Shown in pieces: positions 42,236-50,474 of a stretch of 57,738 bases of DNA. A model generated the notes under the pieces. That model saw only the letters and a program-made list of their open reading frames with translations, was not told the DNA's origin and made no database searches. The translations under genes were made by a program, and so were the position numbers. The stretch covers positions 1 through 57,738 of the forward strand of contig JBMOKT010000030.1 of NCBI GenBank assembly GCA_049323895.1, given 5' to 3'. Numbering within the stretch: the first letter of the stretch is position 1; each line of letters begins with the position of its first letter. The DNA is from JBMOKT01 sp049323895 (GTDB lineage: Bacteria > Bacillota > Peptococcia > Peptococcales > BICA1-8).

Positions 42236-42376
42236 GTGCTTTAACTTATGCCATCTCCAAGAACTCCCAAGATAAAAAACCGCCTGCGGCGTTTAGTGGC
42301 TAGTAAAACACATTAAAAAAGATGTACTGGACTAGTTATCCAATAACTAAAAATTTATTTTTTCCGAAACGATAAA

Positions 42377-42398
42377 AAACGCCGGATAAACGGCGTTT
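42377..42398 (-). terminator. terminator of ABC/CARDB operon
   Basis: AAACGCCG (42377-42384) / CGGCGTTT (42391-42398), with flanking A/T. Just past the permease stop. Confidence 0.65.
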
Positions 42399-42416
42399 AA
42401 AGTCAAAAAGGGAAAT

Positions 42417-43826
42417 TTATTCGTTTCTAATGGCTGAAATGGGACTTAGCCGAACTGCCCGGTTTGCAGGATACACTCCTGCCACTAAACCAATTAAGAT
42501 GGAAAAACCCAGGGCAAAAAGTGCTAACCAGGGTGGAATCACCGATAGTGAATTGGTCATTTCCCCGGGCGGCATACCTTGATTAATAAAACCGGAACTA
42601 AAATGGTTTATTACCTTAGAGGCACCGTAGCTAAAACTCAAGCCCAAGAAGCCGCCAATCAGCCCAATTAGTCCTGCTTCAGTCAGAAAAAGCATCCGTA
42701 CATCAAAAAACGATGCACCAATAACCTTCATAATGCCTATTTCCTTAGTTCTCTCATAAATAGACATAATCATGGTATTTATTATGCCCAGGGCTGCTAC
42801 CAAAAGAGTAATGCTTCCTATGCCGCCTAAAACAGCTTGAATAGTTTTAGAGGTTTTTTCAATCCCCTCCAGGGAGTCGGCCATGGAATGGGCTTGATAT
42901 CCCTTATCCCGTAATGCTTTAGAAATTTCTTTGGTGTCTTCAACATCTTTAGTGCGCACCCAGATAAATTCATAATCATCAGGAGAAGGACCACTGGGCT
43001 GCCTTCCAGACTGACGAACGCTGACCGCCCTTCCTCCACCTTTCATAGCCATCTCCATGGCCATCTTGTTATTGTTATTATTCCTGGCTCCCCCCATCAT
43101 AAAATCCCTAACCCGCTTTACTTCACCAATAGGTGCATAAGCCTGCCAGGCTTGATTTCTATTTCCTTCACTTAAAACACCTACTACGGTATAATTAAAG
43201 ATTTTCTTCTGCCCGTTTTGATTATTAACCTCCATGGATACCCTTTGGTTCATCATTTCTAAAGTGTTGGATTCCTGGGGTTCTTGAAATCTCATGACCC
43301 GGGGTCCGGACATCTTGCGCATCATTTCCATCTCCCGCCGGTCGCGGAAATTTCTGCCCACTTCCCAGCCAACAACTATATTATAGCGGTCATCAGCCTC
43401 CAAAAACCTGCCTTCCGCCAGCTTAAATTCAAATTGGGCCATTTGAGAGGGCTCTAAACCAACCAACTGCAGATGCCCCTCTTTCCTACCCCACATAGCA
43501 CGCCCCCCCATATTAAATCCTGGGGAAACCGCAACAACACCAGGCATGGATCTGATTTCCTTAACAGCATCATCGTTTAAGGGTTTAGCCTGCCCAATAG
43601 GGTTGCCTTTCTCATCAAAATTAACTCCGCTATAAATTTCAATTTGATTGAGGCTGCCCCACTGCTCCATGTTTTTCCTTTGGGCTTCATTTAGTCCAAT
43701 ACCTAGGGAAATCATGACCACAATAGAGGTAGTGCCGATAAGAACCCCTAACACCGTTAAAAAGGTCCTCACCTTCCGCCTCCACAAATTTTTATATGCC
43801 ATCTTCAATATATCAATTTTATACAT
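42417..43826 (-). CDS. MacB/FtsX-like ABC transporter permease
   Basis: A 469-aa MacB-type permease: TM1 near residues 20-42, a long extracytoplasmic MacB_PCD region (about 43-330), three C-terminal TM helices (about 340-365, 392-420 and 435-460) in an FtsX domain (ERTKEIGIMKVIGASFFDVRMLFLTEAG). The periplasmic part is rich in N, M, G and Q (MGGARNNNNNKMAMEMAMKGGG), which is odd. The ATG at 43826 overlaps the upstream stop and has GGGGAG 7-8 bases away. Works with the ATPase at 45551 and probably with the CARDB-like protein. Confidence 0.82.
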   Translation of the reverse strand: MYKIDILKMAYKNLWRRKVRTFLTVLGVLIGTTSIVVMISLGIGLNEAQRKNMEQWGSLNQIEIYSGVNFDEKGNPIGQAKPLNDDAVKEIRSMPGVVAVSPGFNMGGRAMWGRKEGHLQLVGLEPSQMAQFEFKLAEGRFLEADDRYNIVVGWEVGRNFRDRREMEMMRKMSGPRVMRFQEPQESNTLEMMNQRVSMEVNNQNGQKKIFNYTVVGVLSEGNRNQAWQAYAPIGEVKRVRDFMMGGARNNNNNKMAMEMAMKGGGRAVSVRQSGRQPSGPSPDDYEFIWVRTKDVEDTKEISKALRDKGYQAHSMADSLEGIEKTSKTIQAVLGGIGSITLLVAALGIINTMIMSIYERTKEIGIMKVIGASFFDVRMLFLTEAGLIGLIGGFLGLSFSYGASKVINHFSSGFINQGMPPGEMTNSLSVIPPWLALFALGFSILIGLVAGVYPANRAVRLSPISAIRNE

Positions 43827-45567
43827 CGAAGAACTCCCCATTCGATTTTGCTTTACGGCGTAAACGCCAAATAAATATACCTTGAATAAGGACAACTACG
43901 AAAAGAATAAGGGACTTCCAGTTGTTCTTGAGCTTGCTTAAAAGCCCTGCCTGAGGTCCTCCAGGACCCATGGGGGAACCGGGCATGCCAGGTTTGCCTT
44001 CAATAGGCATCGGTCGCCCATCAGGACCAATCGCCTCGCCGGGCATTGGCTCAGGTCTGCTTTCTACTTGTATAGTAAATGGTCTTTCTACCCGCACTTC
44101 CTTATTGTTATTGTCTATATATGTAAAAACTATATTCCCCTGCAATTCTCCCTCGGTCTGTGGTATAGCCATAGCCTGATAAAAATCACTCATACCTGTT
44201 TCCAGGTTGCCTATGTAGTAAACTGCATTCTCCTTGGTAAAGTCACCCTCCAGATTAACCATAAAGTTGGTTAAGGCTACCTTGCCTACATTTACAAACT
44301 CAGCGGCAACGGGTACCGGTTGACCGACAGCTGCCACCGGGGGGACATCTACAGACAGGATTTCAAACTTGCATTCCTGGGTCACAGGAATATTAACCCG
44401 TTCGTTAACGGTATTTTGCTGCCCGTTATCGTATTCATATTTAATCTCTATAGGCACATTATAGGTCTTGGCCTGAGCATTAGGATCCACATAAAGGGCT
44501 ATTTCCTTCATTACCGTTGTTTTGCCGGGTATTTTTTCAATGAAAAAGGTGTTGCTGCTGTCCACAGGGGAAAATACTGTATCCCCCTTTTGATTATCTT
44601 CCAGTTGGACATCTACAATAGAAACCTTGGCATTGAAGACATCTTTATTATTGGTATTTTCAACAAATAGCCTTAAGGCAACTGTATTACCGGCTAATAC
44701 TTGTTCATCGGACAGTGTGTATTTACTGATAATGACCCATGGCAATTTTCCGCTGGCGCTCAGGCTAACCTTAGGTAATGGAAGGTTTAATACCTCAGTC
44801 TGAGTGGTTTGTGTCCCTTTATAATCATATGTAAAAGTTATTTTTACCTGATTGCCGTTTCTGGGTTCCTCGGCTTCCAGCTTAAAGGATACCATGCGGG
44901 TCTGCTTGCCCTTAACATCAAAGAGATGCTTGGTATTAGAAAGGTCCACAACTTCAAAGTTTTTTTCATCATTGACAGTTCCGTCTAAGGCGACACTTAC
45001 ATTGCCTGCATCTGTTTCACTGATATTTTCAAAGAAAATAGTTGTAGTAAAGGGCTGAGTCAGGTCAGGCTCCTTGGGCTCAAACTGTACAGCCTTCACA
45101 ACAAACTGGGGCTTAGTTATTCCATAGGTCACTGGGATTGTTACATTGGAATAAATAGTTGAACTAGTCTGCAGGGCATTTTTATAATCTACGTTAACCT
45201 TTAGCTTATAATTGCGGTTAGCAGCACTTTCATTCACATGCATCTTAATAGCCACACTCTGGACAGCCTTGCTTTCAATCTGTTTGATTTCCGGTGCTTC
45301 AACTACTGAAAAGGGAGCCAGATTATTTTTATCATCTTCCAGTTCAAAGTTAAAATTCAAGTTAAAGGCAGGTCCTGTACCGATATTACGAATTACAAAG
45401 GATATGTAAAAGTCTGTTCCCGCCACCACCTTATTAGCCTCTACATTCTCAATAATCAGCAGGGGGTCTAGTCCCGTATCCACTGTTTCAATTTCTTGTG
45501 CAAAAACCACTCCACAAAAAGTTGTTAACAAAACAATTGTCATCACCAGGCTAATTAACTTTTTCAT
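43819..45567 (-). CDS. large surface-anchored CARDB/S-layer-like protein
   Basis: A 582-aa protein with a signal peptide (residues 1-23), four or so Ig-like CARDB/NEW3-type repeats (COG1361-like: NIGTGPAFNLNF, NTNNKDVFNAKVSI, NVGKVALTNFMVNL), a Pro/Gly/Met-rich linker (about 515-552, GPDGRPMPIEG) and a final TM helix (about 558-577) with a short basic tail. It would stand outside the membrane, C-terminally anchored, between the ABC ATPase and permease genes. Start ATG with GGGGGAG 9 bases upstream. A ligand or cargo protein role for the transporter is inference. Confidence 0.75.
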   Translation of the reverse strand: MKKLISLVMTIVLLTTFCGVVFAQEIETVDTGLDPLLIIENVEANKVVAGTDFYISFVIRNIGTGPAFNLNFNFELEDDKNNLAPFSVVEAPEIKQIESKAVQSVAIKMHVNESAANRNYKLKVNVDYKNALQTSSTIYSNVTIPVTYGITKPQFVVKAVQFEPKEPDLTQPFTTTIFFENISETDAGNVSVALDGTVNDEKNFEVVDLSNTKHLFDVKGKQTRMVSFKLEAEEPRNGNQVKITFTYDYKGTQTTQTEVLNLPLPKVSLSASGKLPWVIISKYTLSDEQVLAGNTVALRLFVENTNNKDVFNAKVSIVDVQLEDNQKGDTVFSPVDSSNTFFIEKIPGKTTVMKEIALYVDPNAQAKTYNVPIEIKYEYDNGQQNTVNERVNIPVTQECKFEILSVDVPPVAAVGQPVPVAAEFVNVGKVALTNFMVNLEGDFTKENAVYYIGNLETGMSDFYQAMAIPQTEGELQGNIVFTYIDNNNKEVRVERPFTIQVESRPEPMPGEAIGPDGRPMPIEGKPGMPGSPMGPGGPQAGLLSKLKNNWKSLILFVVVLIQGIFIWRLRRKAKSNGEFFDV

Positions 45568-46267
45568 TAACTTCAACTCCCCCTTTATCCTCTCCATTAA
45601 CAATCACTCCATCCACCATATGTATAATTCGGTCCGCATACTGAGCTACATCCCTGTCATGGGTAACCATAACCAGGGTCTGCCCTTTTTCTTTAATAGT
45701 TGTGGTTAATAGCTCCATGATTTCTTTTGTAGTACGGGTATCTAGATTGCCGGTAGGTTCGTCGGCGAAAAGTATTTTCGGTTCATTGATCAATGCCCTG
45801 GCGATACTTACCCTTTGCTGCTGACCACCGCTCATCTGGGTTGGCTTGTTCATCATCCGTTTCTCCAGCCCCAGGATTTTCAAAATTTCTATGCCTCGCC
45901 TTGTCCGTTCCTTGTTACCCATTCCTTGCAAAATAAGAGGTAGTACTGCATTTTCCAATGCCGTTAAAGAAGGCAGCAGATTAAAGGATTGGAAAACAAA
46001 ACCCATATAGGTTCGGCGAAAGGCTGCCATATCCTTTTCCTTTACCTTGTTTAATAAAACGTTATTAATCCAGATTTCACCTTTAGTAGGTCTCTCCAGA
46101 CCGGACATCATATTTAAAAGGGTTGATTTACCGCTGCCCGAGGTGCCTACGATGGCGATAAACTCCCCTTTTTCTATCTGCAGGTTAACTCCGTCTAAAG
46201 CAGTAATTATTTCAGATCCTACCCTGTATTTTTTAATCAAGTTTTTTGCTTCAATTATTGGTGCCAT
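45551..46267 (-). CDS. MacB/LolD-like ABC transporter ATP-binding protein
   Basis: A 238-aa ATPase: Walker A GTSGSGKSTLLNMMSG (about residues 40-55), Q-loop VFQSFNLLPSLTALENA, signature MSGGQQQRVSIARA (about 138-151), Walker B ILFADEPTGNLD (about 159-170). The MacB/LolD group drives extrusion or mechanotransmission. The ATG at 46267 is chosen because GGGAGGGGG precedes it. Its end overlaps the CARDB-like start by 17 bases. Confidence 0.87.
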   Translation of the reverse strand: MAPIIEAKNLIKKYRVGSEIITALDGVNLQIEKGEFIAIVGTSGSGKSTLLNMMSGLERPTKGEIWINNVLLNKVKEKDMAAFRRTYMGFVFQSFNLLPSLTALENAVLPLILQGMGNKERTRRGIEILKILGLEKRMMNKPTQMSGGQQQRVSIARALINEPKILFADEPTGNLDTRTTKEIMELLTTTIKEKGQTLVMVTHDRDVAQYADRIIHMVDGVIVNGEDKGGVEVNEKVN

Positions 46268-46410
46268 GCTCTGCCCCCTCCCACACACCTATCAATTACT
46301 AGACGTCTTGCTCTTCAAAAAAGTTCCAATTAATTCTAACATATTGCACAATTATTTGGCACCATTATTGGGGACGGTTCTTTTTGCTTCTTTGGCTATC
46401 GGGTACAAAA

Positions 46411-46432
46411 AACCCCCCTGTTTAAGGGGGTT
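46411..46432 (-). terminator. terminator of MoxR gene
   Basis: AACCCCC (46411-46417) / GGGGGTT (46426-46432). The stem overlaps the end of the MoxR gene. Confidence 0.5.
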
Positions 46433-47288
46433 AAGTTGCTCCTCTTGTAACCTTTTCACAAAGCTCTAAGTCTTCCTGATATTTTAAAATAAAATTAAAT
46501 GTAGCTTTTACCTTAGAGTCACTTAAACATTGGACATTTAGTGCCGCCAAGACTTGTGCCCATTCTAAGGTTTCTGCAATACTAGGTTTTTTGCGCAGCT
46601 TTTGCTTACGAAGGTTTTGCACAAAATCAACAATCTGCCGGGATAAACTTTGGGAAATCCCCCGGACTTTTGTATTAATTATCTCCAATTCCCGGTTATA
46701 ATCCGGGTAATCAATATAGTAGTGGACGCATCTCCTTTTGAGCCCATCGCTAAAATCCCGGCTACCGTTGCTTGTCAGAATAACCACAGGTATCGAAGCA
46801 GCCTTTACCGTGCCGAACTCAGGTATAGTTACCTGAAAATCTGATAAGGCTTCCAATAAAAAGCTTTCAAATTCCTCGTCACTTTTATCAATTTCATCTA
46901 TCAATAAGACTACAGGCTTGTCTGAAAGAAAGGCTTTAAGCAACGGACGGGGCAGAAGGAAATCCTGAGAAAAAATATCCTTGCGAACCTTCTCCCAATT
47001 GACCGCTTCTTTGACTGCTGTTTGCAGGTAAAGCAATTGTTTTTGATAATTCCATTCATACAAGGCATGACTCTCGTCTAAACCCTCATAACATTGCAAA
47101 CGGATTAAATCCATATTAAAACCTGCAGCCAGTACTTTAGCCAGTTCTGTTTTTCCAACTCCCGCCGGTCCCTCCAAAAGGATAGGCTTTTTTAGTAAAG
47201 AAGCCAGACTGACAATAGTCGCTAAACTATCATCACACAGATATTTTTGCTCATTGAGCTTGTCTTTTATTTCCGAAATAGATTGCAT
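46431..47288 (-). CDS. MoxR-type AAA ATPase
   Basis: A 285-aa AAA ATPase: Walker A LEGPAGVGKTELAKVLA (about residues 38-54), Walker B PVVLLIDEIDKSDEEFE (about 124-140) and sensor 1 PVVILTSNGSRDFSDGLKRR (about 165-184). MoxR proteins work as chaperones with VWA-domain proteins. The partner, a CoxE-type VWA protein, is divergently encoded at 47527, with the start regions facing each other. No cox/CO dehydrogenase genes are near. Confidence 0.86.
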   Translation of the reverse strand: MQSISEIKDKLNEQKYLCDDSLATIVSLASLLKKPILLEGPAGVGKTELAKVLAAGFNMDLIRLQCYEGLDESHALYEWNYQKQLLYLQTAVKEAVNWEKVRKDIFSQDFLLPRPLLKAFLSDKPVVLLIDEIDKSDEEFESFLLEALSDFQVTIPEFGTVKAASIPVVILTSNGSRDFSDGLKRRCVHYYIDYPDYNRELEIINTKVRGISQSLSRQIVDFVQNLRKQKLRKKPSIAETLEWAQVLAALNVQCLSDSKVKATFNFILKYQEDLELCEKVTRGAT

Positions 47289-47526
47289 CCCAAAGACCCC
47301 CGCTTAAAAATACTAAAAATAGTATAGCATAAAATAACATTCTAGTGACCACTGGGCAAGATGGTGACCTGTTTAATAATATTGTATGAATGTGAGAGAG
47401 TGTGATAGTGTGATAGTATGAGAGTATGTAGTCTGATAGTTAAAACGCGTCCACGGATAAACGTTACAACGATTACTGTAGCCACTGTGGGTACTATTAC
47501 TTTACTACATTGGGGAGAGGCTTTTT
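47289..47526. other. divergent promoter region with GTGTGATAGT-type repeats
   Basis: Between moxR-like and VWA genes. Holds short iterations (GTGTGATAGTGTGATAGTATGAGAGTATG-type at about 47392-47430). No ORF. Confidence 0.4.
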
Positions 47527-48870
47527 ATGGAACAGAGACTTCTGGAATTTGCAAATTCATTAAGGGATGCAGGCCTTAAGGTTTCTCCCGGTGAAATTGT
47601 GGACTGTTTACAGGCCTTAGATGCTTACGGGATAGACAACCCCCATTTATTTTATACCCTTTTAAAGGCCACCTTGGTCAAAAGTGAAACCGATATTGCT
47701 GTGTTTGATTTAGCCTTTAGGCTGTATTTTCGTAATAAAGCTGAAGCCCCAACTTTCTTAATAAAATCCCTCTGCTGTAATGACGGTTCTGGAATTGATG
47801 GTTCGGGTATGGGCAAGGCAGGGATGGGCGCTGCTTCCAGCAAACTCTATGACGCAATTGCTAGAGAACAGCCTGAAACCTTAATGGAAATGATTAATCA
47901 ACAATTGGCACAACTACAAATTGAACAGCACAATCTAGACCATATACTGCACCAAGTGAAAGTTAAAATGGAATGGTTTATGGTAGAAAACTCTTTTCAA
48001 AGGCAAGGATTGAAAGGGAAGGATAATCTTCAAGCTTTAAAGGATTTGGAAGAGTATTTGCGCCACCGTATTGAAAAAATGGTAGTTAAGCAGCATGGTC
48101 AAAAGGGGCTCCATCTCATGCTTTCCGAAGAAAATATGAAAAAAAAGGATTTTGCCGACCTTAACCAGTTCCAGATTAAAGAAATGGAAAAAAGGATAGT
48201 GGGTCTGGCAAATAAGCTTGCTTCGCGTTATTCCTACCGTTATAAGACCGCCAAATCAGGCAGGGTTGATATGCGAAAGGTCTTGCAGAAAACGGCCCGT
48301 ATGGGCAGAACCCCTGAGAGACTGTTATTTCAGGACAAGGTTATGAATAGACCTAAAATTGTGGTTTTATGCGATATCTCCGGTTCAGTTTCTATATATA
48401 GTGCCTTTTTACTTCAATTAGTATATGCCATGGCCAGGAGTTTTGAAGATATACGCACCTTTTTGTTTGTTGATGAAATTGCAGAAATAACACCTCAGTT
48501 GAAAAATAGTAATGTTAATGAGGCTATTTACCATGCCATTAGGGAGGTTAGATGCTCCCGCCTAGGCATTTCCAACTTTGGTGTGGTCTTTGAAACCTTT
48601 CGTTTAAGATTTGCAGAAATGCTTTCCCCTAAAACAACTTTAATAATTTTGGGCGATGCCAAAAACAACTGGTTTCCCCCCCGGCAGGAAGAGCTTAGGA
48701 TTATTTCAGAAAAAGCAAAAAAGGTAATTTGGCTAAACCCCCAACCACAAAACAAATGGGATGAGGATGATAGTATTATAGGAATATACGGGAAAATCTG
48801 CTCGGATGTTTTTGAGTGCCGGAACCTTGAACAATTAGAACATGCCGTACGGAGAATAATGTCAAAGTAG
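47527..48870 (+). CDS. CoxE-type VWA-domain protein
   Basis: A 447-aa protein with an N-terminal helical part and a C-terminal VWA domain (about residues 275-440): VVLCDISGSVSIYSAFLLQL (MIDAS DISGS, about 280-284) and LIILGDAKNNWFPP. COG3552 (CoxE). It probably forms a chaperone pair with the MoxR-like ATPase for metal or cofactor insertion. Starts ATG after GGGGAG. Between residues about 90 and 105 a glycine/methionine stretch is present. Confidence 0.84.
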   Translation: MEQRLLEFANSLRDAGLKVSPGEIVDCLQALDAYGIDNPHLFYTLLKATLVKSETDIAVFDLAFRLYFRNKAEAPTFLIKSLCCNDGSGIDGSGMGKAGMGAASSKLYDAIAREQPETLMEMINQQLAQLQIEQHNLDHILHQVKVKMEWFMVENSFQRQGLKGKDNLQALKDLEEYLRHRIEKMVVKQHGQKGLHLMLSEENMKKKDFADLNQFQIKEMEKRIVGLANKLASRYSYRYKTAKSGRVDMRKVLQKTARMGRTPERLLFQDKVMNRPKIVVLCDISGSVSIYSAFLLQLVYAMARSFEDIRTFLFVDEIAEITPQLKNSNVNEAIYHAIREVRCSRLGISNFGVVFETFRLRFAEMLSPKTTLIILGDAKNNWFPPRQEELRIISEKAKKVIWLNPQPQNKWDEDDSIIGIYGKICSDVFECRNLEQLEHAVRRIMSK

Positions 48871-49025
48871 ACGATTAGGGGGGATAGACGTGTTTCACAA
48901 GAAAATAGTAGGTAGAGTGGATCATAATCACATGAAAGCTGTTCCGTTCTATAATAAAAGAATAGGTTTTAGTTAGAGGAATTTCCCCTTTTTTATAGAA
49001 AAAATATATAGTAAGTGGGGTGAGA

Positions 49026-49427
49026 ATGATGGATGATAAAATACTACAAGAAATATTAAAAGAAATTAAAAACCTTAGTAGCGATATGATTACTGTAAAA
49101 AACGAAATCAATAACCTTAGTAGCGATATGATTACTGTAAAAAATGAAATAAATAACCTTAGTAGCGATATGATTACTGTAAAAAATGAAATAAATAACC
49201 TTAATAATAAAATGGATGTCGTAGAAGGTAAAATGGACGAACAACGGGACATCTTAAGAGATTTAGAACATAGAACGGAAGAACATTCTGCTCAATTATT
49301 TTCAATTAGCGAAAATTCGAACTATATAAAAGGTGATATAACTAAGATAAACATTAGATTGGATTATCAAGTATCGGAAATAGCCAAAACTAAAGAAGAA
49401 GTATCTATCCTAAAAGCAGTAAAATAA
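49026..49427 (+). CDS. coiled-coil protein with 14-residue repeats
   Basis: A 133-aa protein of heptad character with no signal peptide. The unit NLSSDMITVKNEIN occurs three times (about residues 16-57), followed by a partly diverged fourth and a longer coiled-coil tail (KMDEQRDILRDLEHR). A 42-bp DNA repeat encodes this. Probable trimeric/dimeric coiled coil. Possible starts are ATG 49026 or 49029 with GGGGTGAG upstream. Function unknown. Confidence 0.65.
   Translation: MMDDKILQEILKEIKNLSSDMITVKNEINNLSSDMITVKNEINNLSSDMITVKNEINNLNNKMDVVEGKMDEQRDILRDLEHRTEEHSAQLFSISENSNYIKGDITKINIRLDYQVSEIAKTKEEVSILKAVK
49071..49196 (+). repeat. 42-bp tandem repeat (three units) within coiled-coil gene
   Basis: Units 49071-49112, 49113-49154 and 49155-49196 start AACCTTAGTAGCGATATG and are nearly identical at DNA level. 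In frame with the protein. Recent expansion is likely. Confidence 0.9.
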
Positions 49428-49519
49428 TTTAAACAGGGGAGTAATAATATTAATTTTCTCCTGTTTTTATTGTGGTTTGGGTAATATATCATTCAGTAGA
49501 CGAAGGACGAATAGAGACG

Positions 49520-49547
49520 AAAAACCGGATTAAAAAATCCGGTTTTT
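49520..49547. terminator. bidirectional terminator
   Basis: AAAAACCGGATT (49520-49531) / AATCCGGTTTTT (49536-49547), loop AAAA. It ends the minus-strand gene at 49550 and possibly the coiled-coil gene. Confidence 0.8.
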
Positions 49548-49549
49548 AC

Positions 49550-49927
49550 CTACCTGTAACTAAACGTTGAAATTATATGGGTTTTACTCAAGGTGAGCTT
49601 ATCGGCAAATATCCCAAGCAGTTCAACAGGAGCAAAAACTTGCCCGGCAATAAGCTGTACTGAATTCTTTAATGACCTTTTAGCACCTTTGACTAATGCT
49701 TCCCTTGAATTCATTTTTAAGACCACTTCTTTATCATACCTTGTGATAGTAATCTCTTGTTCTGTTGGGTTCCAGTAAATATCTCCACCAATATTTAAAA
49801 AGAAGGGCATCAAGGGTATAAGAGTTGCATCAGTTAAGGATTCACCTTTTTCATCCGCCATGGCTGGGACTGCTACAATAAATAAGCCGATAAGAAGCAT
49901 AATACCAAACAACACTAACCTTTTCAT
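49550..49927 (-). CDS. secreted copper-amine-oxidase-N (stalk) domain protein
   Basis: A 125-aa protein with a signal peptide (residues 1-24, MKRLVLFGIMLLIGLF...AMA) and one stalk-like domain (about 40-120, IYWNPTEQEITITRYDKEVVLKMNS...QVFAPVELLGIFADKL). The same domain ends the amidase and CAP proteins in this window. ATG at 49927 with GGAGG upstream. Probably a cell-surface structural protein. It is shorter than usual for such proteins. Confidence 0.75.
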   Translation of the reverse strand: MKRLVLFGIMLLIGLFIVAVPAMADEKGESLTDATLIPLMPFFLNIGGDIYWNPTEQEITITRYDKEVVLKMNSREALVKGAKRSLKNSVQLIAGQVFAPVELLGIFADKLTLSKTHIISTFSYR

Positions 49928-49948
49928 ATTAAACACCTCCATAAACAA

Positions 49949-50052
49949 CTAATTATTCCTATTATTTCCACAATTAATTACTTTTTATACATTTGCTAAA
50001 TTAAAAAAAATTAATTCTTATTTAATCACCACTATTTGGCAAAAAAATGTAG
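49949..50052. other. AT-rich intergenic spacer
   Basis: Upstream region of the minus-strand stalk-domain gene, before the met promoter. Nothing further is seen. Confidence 0.4.
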
Positions 50053-50081
50053 TTGACTTTGGTTAAATTCCCATGTATATT
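50053..50081 (+). promoter_or_regulatory. promoter of met operon
   Basis: TTGACT (50053-50058) and TATATT (50076-50081) with a 17-base spacer, about 50 bases before the SAM-I aptamer. Confidence 0.65.
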
Positions 50082-50130
50082 TTATTCAATAACAGCTTGA
50101 TTTTATCAAATTGTTATAAAACAAAATTGC

Positions 50131-50242
50131 ACTCTTATCCAGAGAGGTGGAGGGACTGGCCCGATGAAACCCGGCAACTGGCCTTGTTTTTTAAGGTGCT
50201 GTGCCAATTCCTGCAGACATACTTGTCTGGCAGATAAGAGCA
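50131..50242 (+). promoter_or_regulatory. SAM-I riboswitch (S-box)
   Basis: Conserved elements in order: CTTATC (P1 5'), AGAGGTGGAGGGACTGGCC, GATGAAACCCGGCAAC, GGTGCTGTGCCAATTCC and GATAAGAG (P1 3'). P1 arms CTCTTATC/GATAAGAG pair. This is a class I SAM riboswitch and the main evidence that the following transporter carries methionine. Confidence 0.95.
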
Positions 50243-50268
50243 GTCGTACACAAATAAGGTGTAAACTG

Positions 50269-50301
50269 CCCTCTTTATCTGCGGATAAACGAGGGTTTTT
50301 A
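50269..50301 (+). terminator. attenuator terminator of SAM riboswitch
   Basis: CCCTC (50269-50273) with GAGGG (50291-50295), inner TTTATC/GATAAA, then TTTTT. It forms when SAM holds the aptamer closed. Confidence 0.8.
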
Positions 50302-50306
50302 TTTGG

Positions 50307-50406
50307 TTAGAAAAACACGGCTTGCGGCGAGCCTTTGGCGATGGCGAAAGCCTTAGTTAACCTTATACTTATTACCTTGTAAAAGTTATACTTTCCAAAT
50401 AAGTAC
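50307..50406 (+). repeat. dispersed structured repeat family 1, copy C
   Basis: TTAGAAAAACACGGCTTGCG, AGCCTTTGGCGATGG, then the shared 30-base block at 50362-50391 and tail AAATAAGTAC. Lies between SAM attenuator and metQ. Confidence 0.8.
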
Positions 50407-50474
50407 AAAAAGATAGAAGGCTCCGCGGAAGTCTTATATCTCTTGTATATAAAAAAACGAGGAGGAGAATTATC

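Noticed and set aside
48890..48976. Possible 28-aa ORF after the VWA gene with GGGGGG-ATAGAC-GTG start
   Set aside because: The ribosome binding site is strong, but the peptide has no recognisable pattern, no own terminator and is very short. I leave it out of the gene list.
49071..49196. CRISPR-like array of three 42-bp units
   Set aside because: The units are contiguous with no spacers and are in frame with a coiled-coil protein. There is no cas gene.
48875..49252. Minus-strand frame of about 125 codons over the tandem repeats
   Set aside because: It is the mirror of the coiled-coil gene; the repeated DNA keeps the opposite frame open. The plus frame has the better RBS and sequence character.
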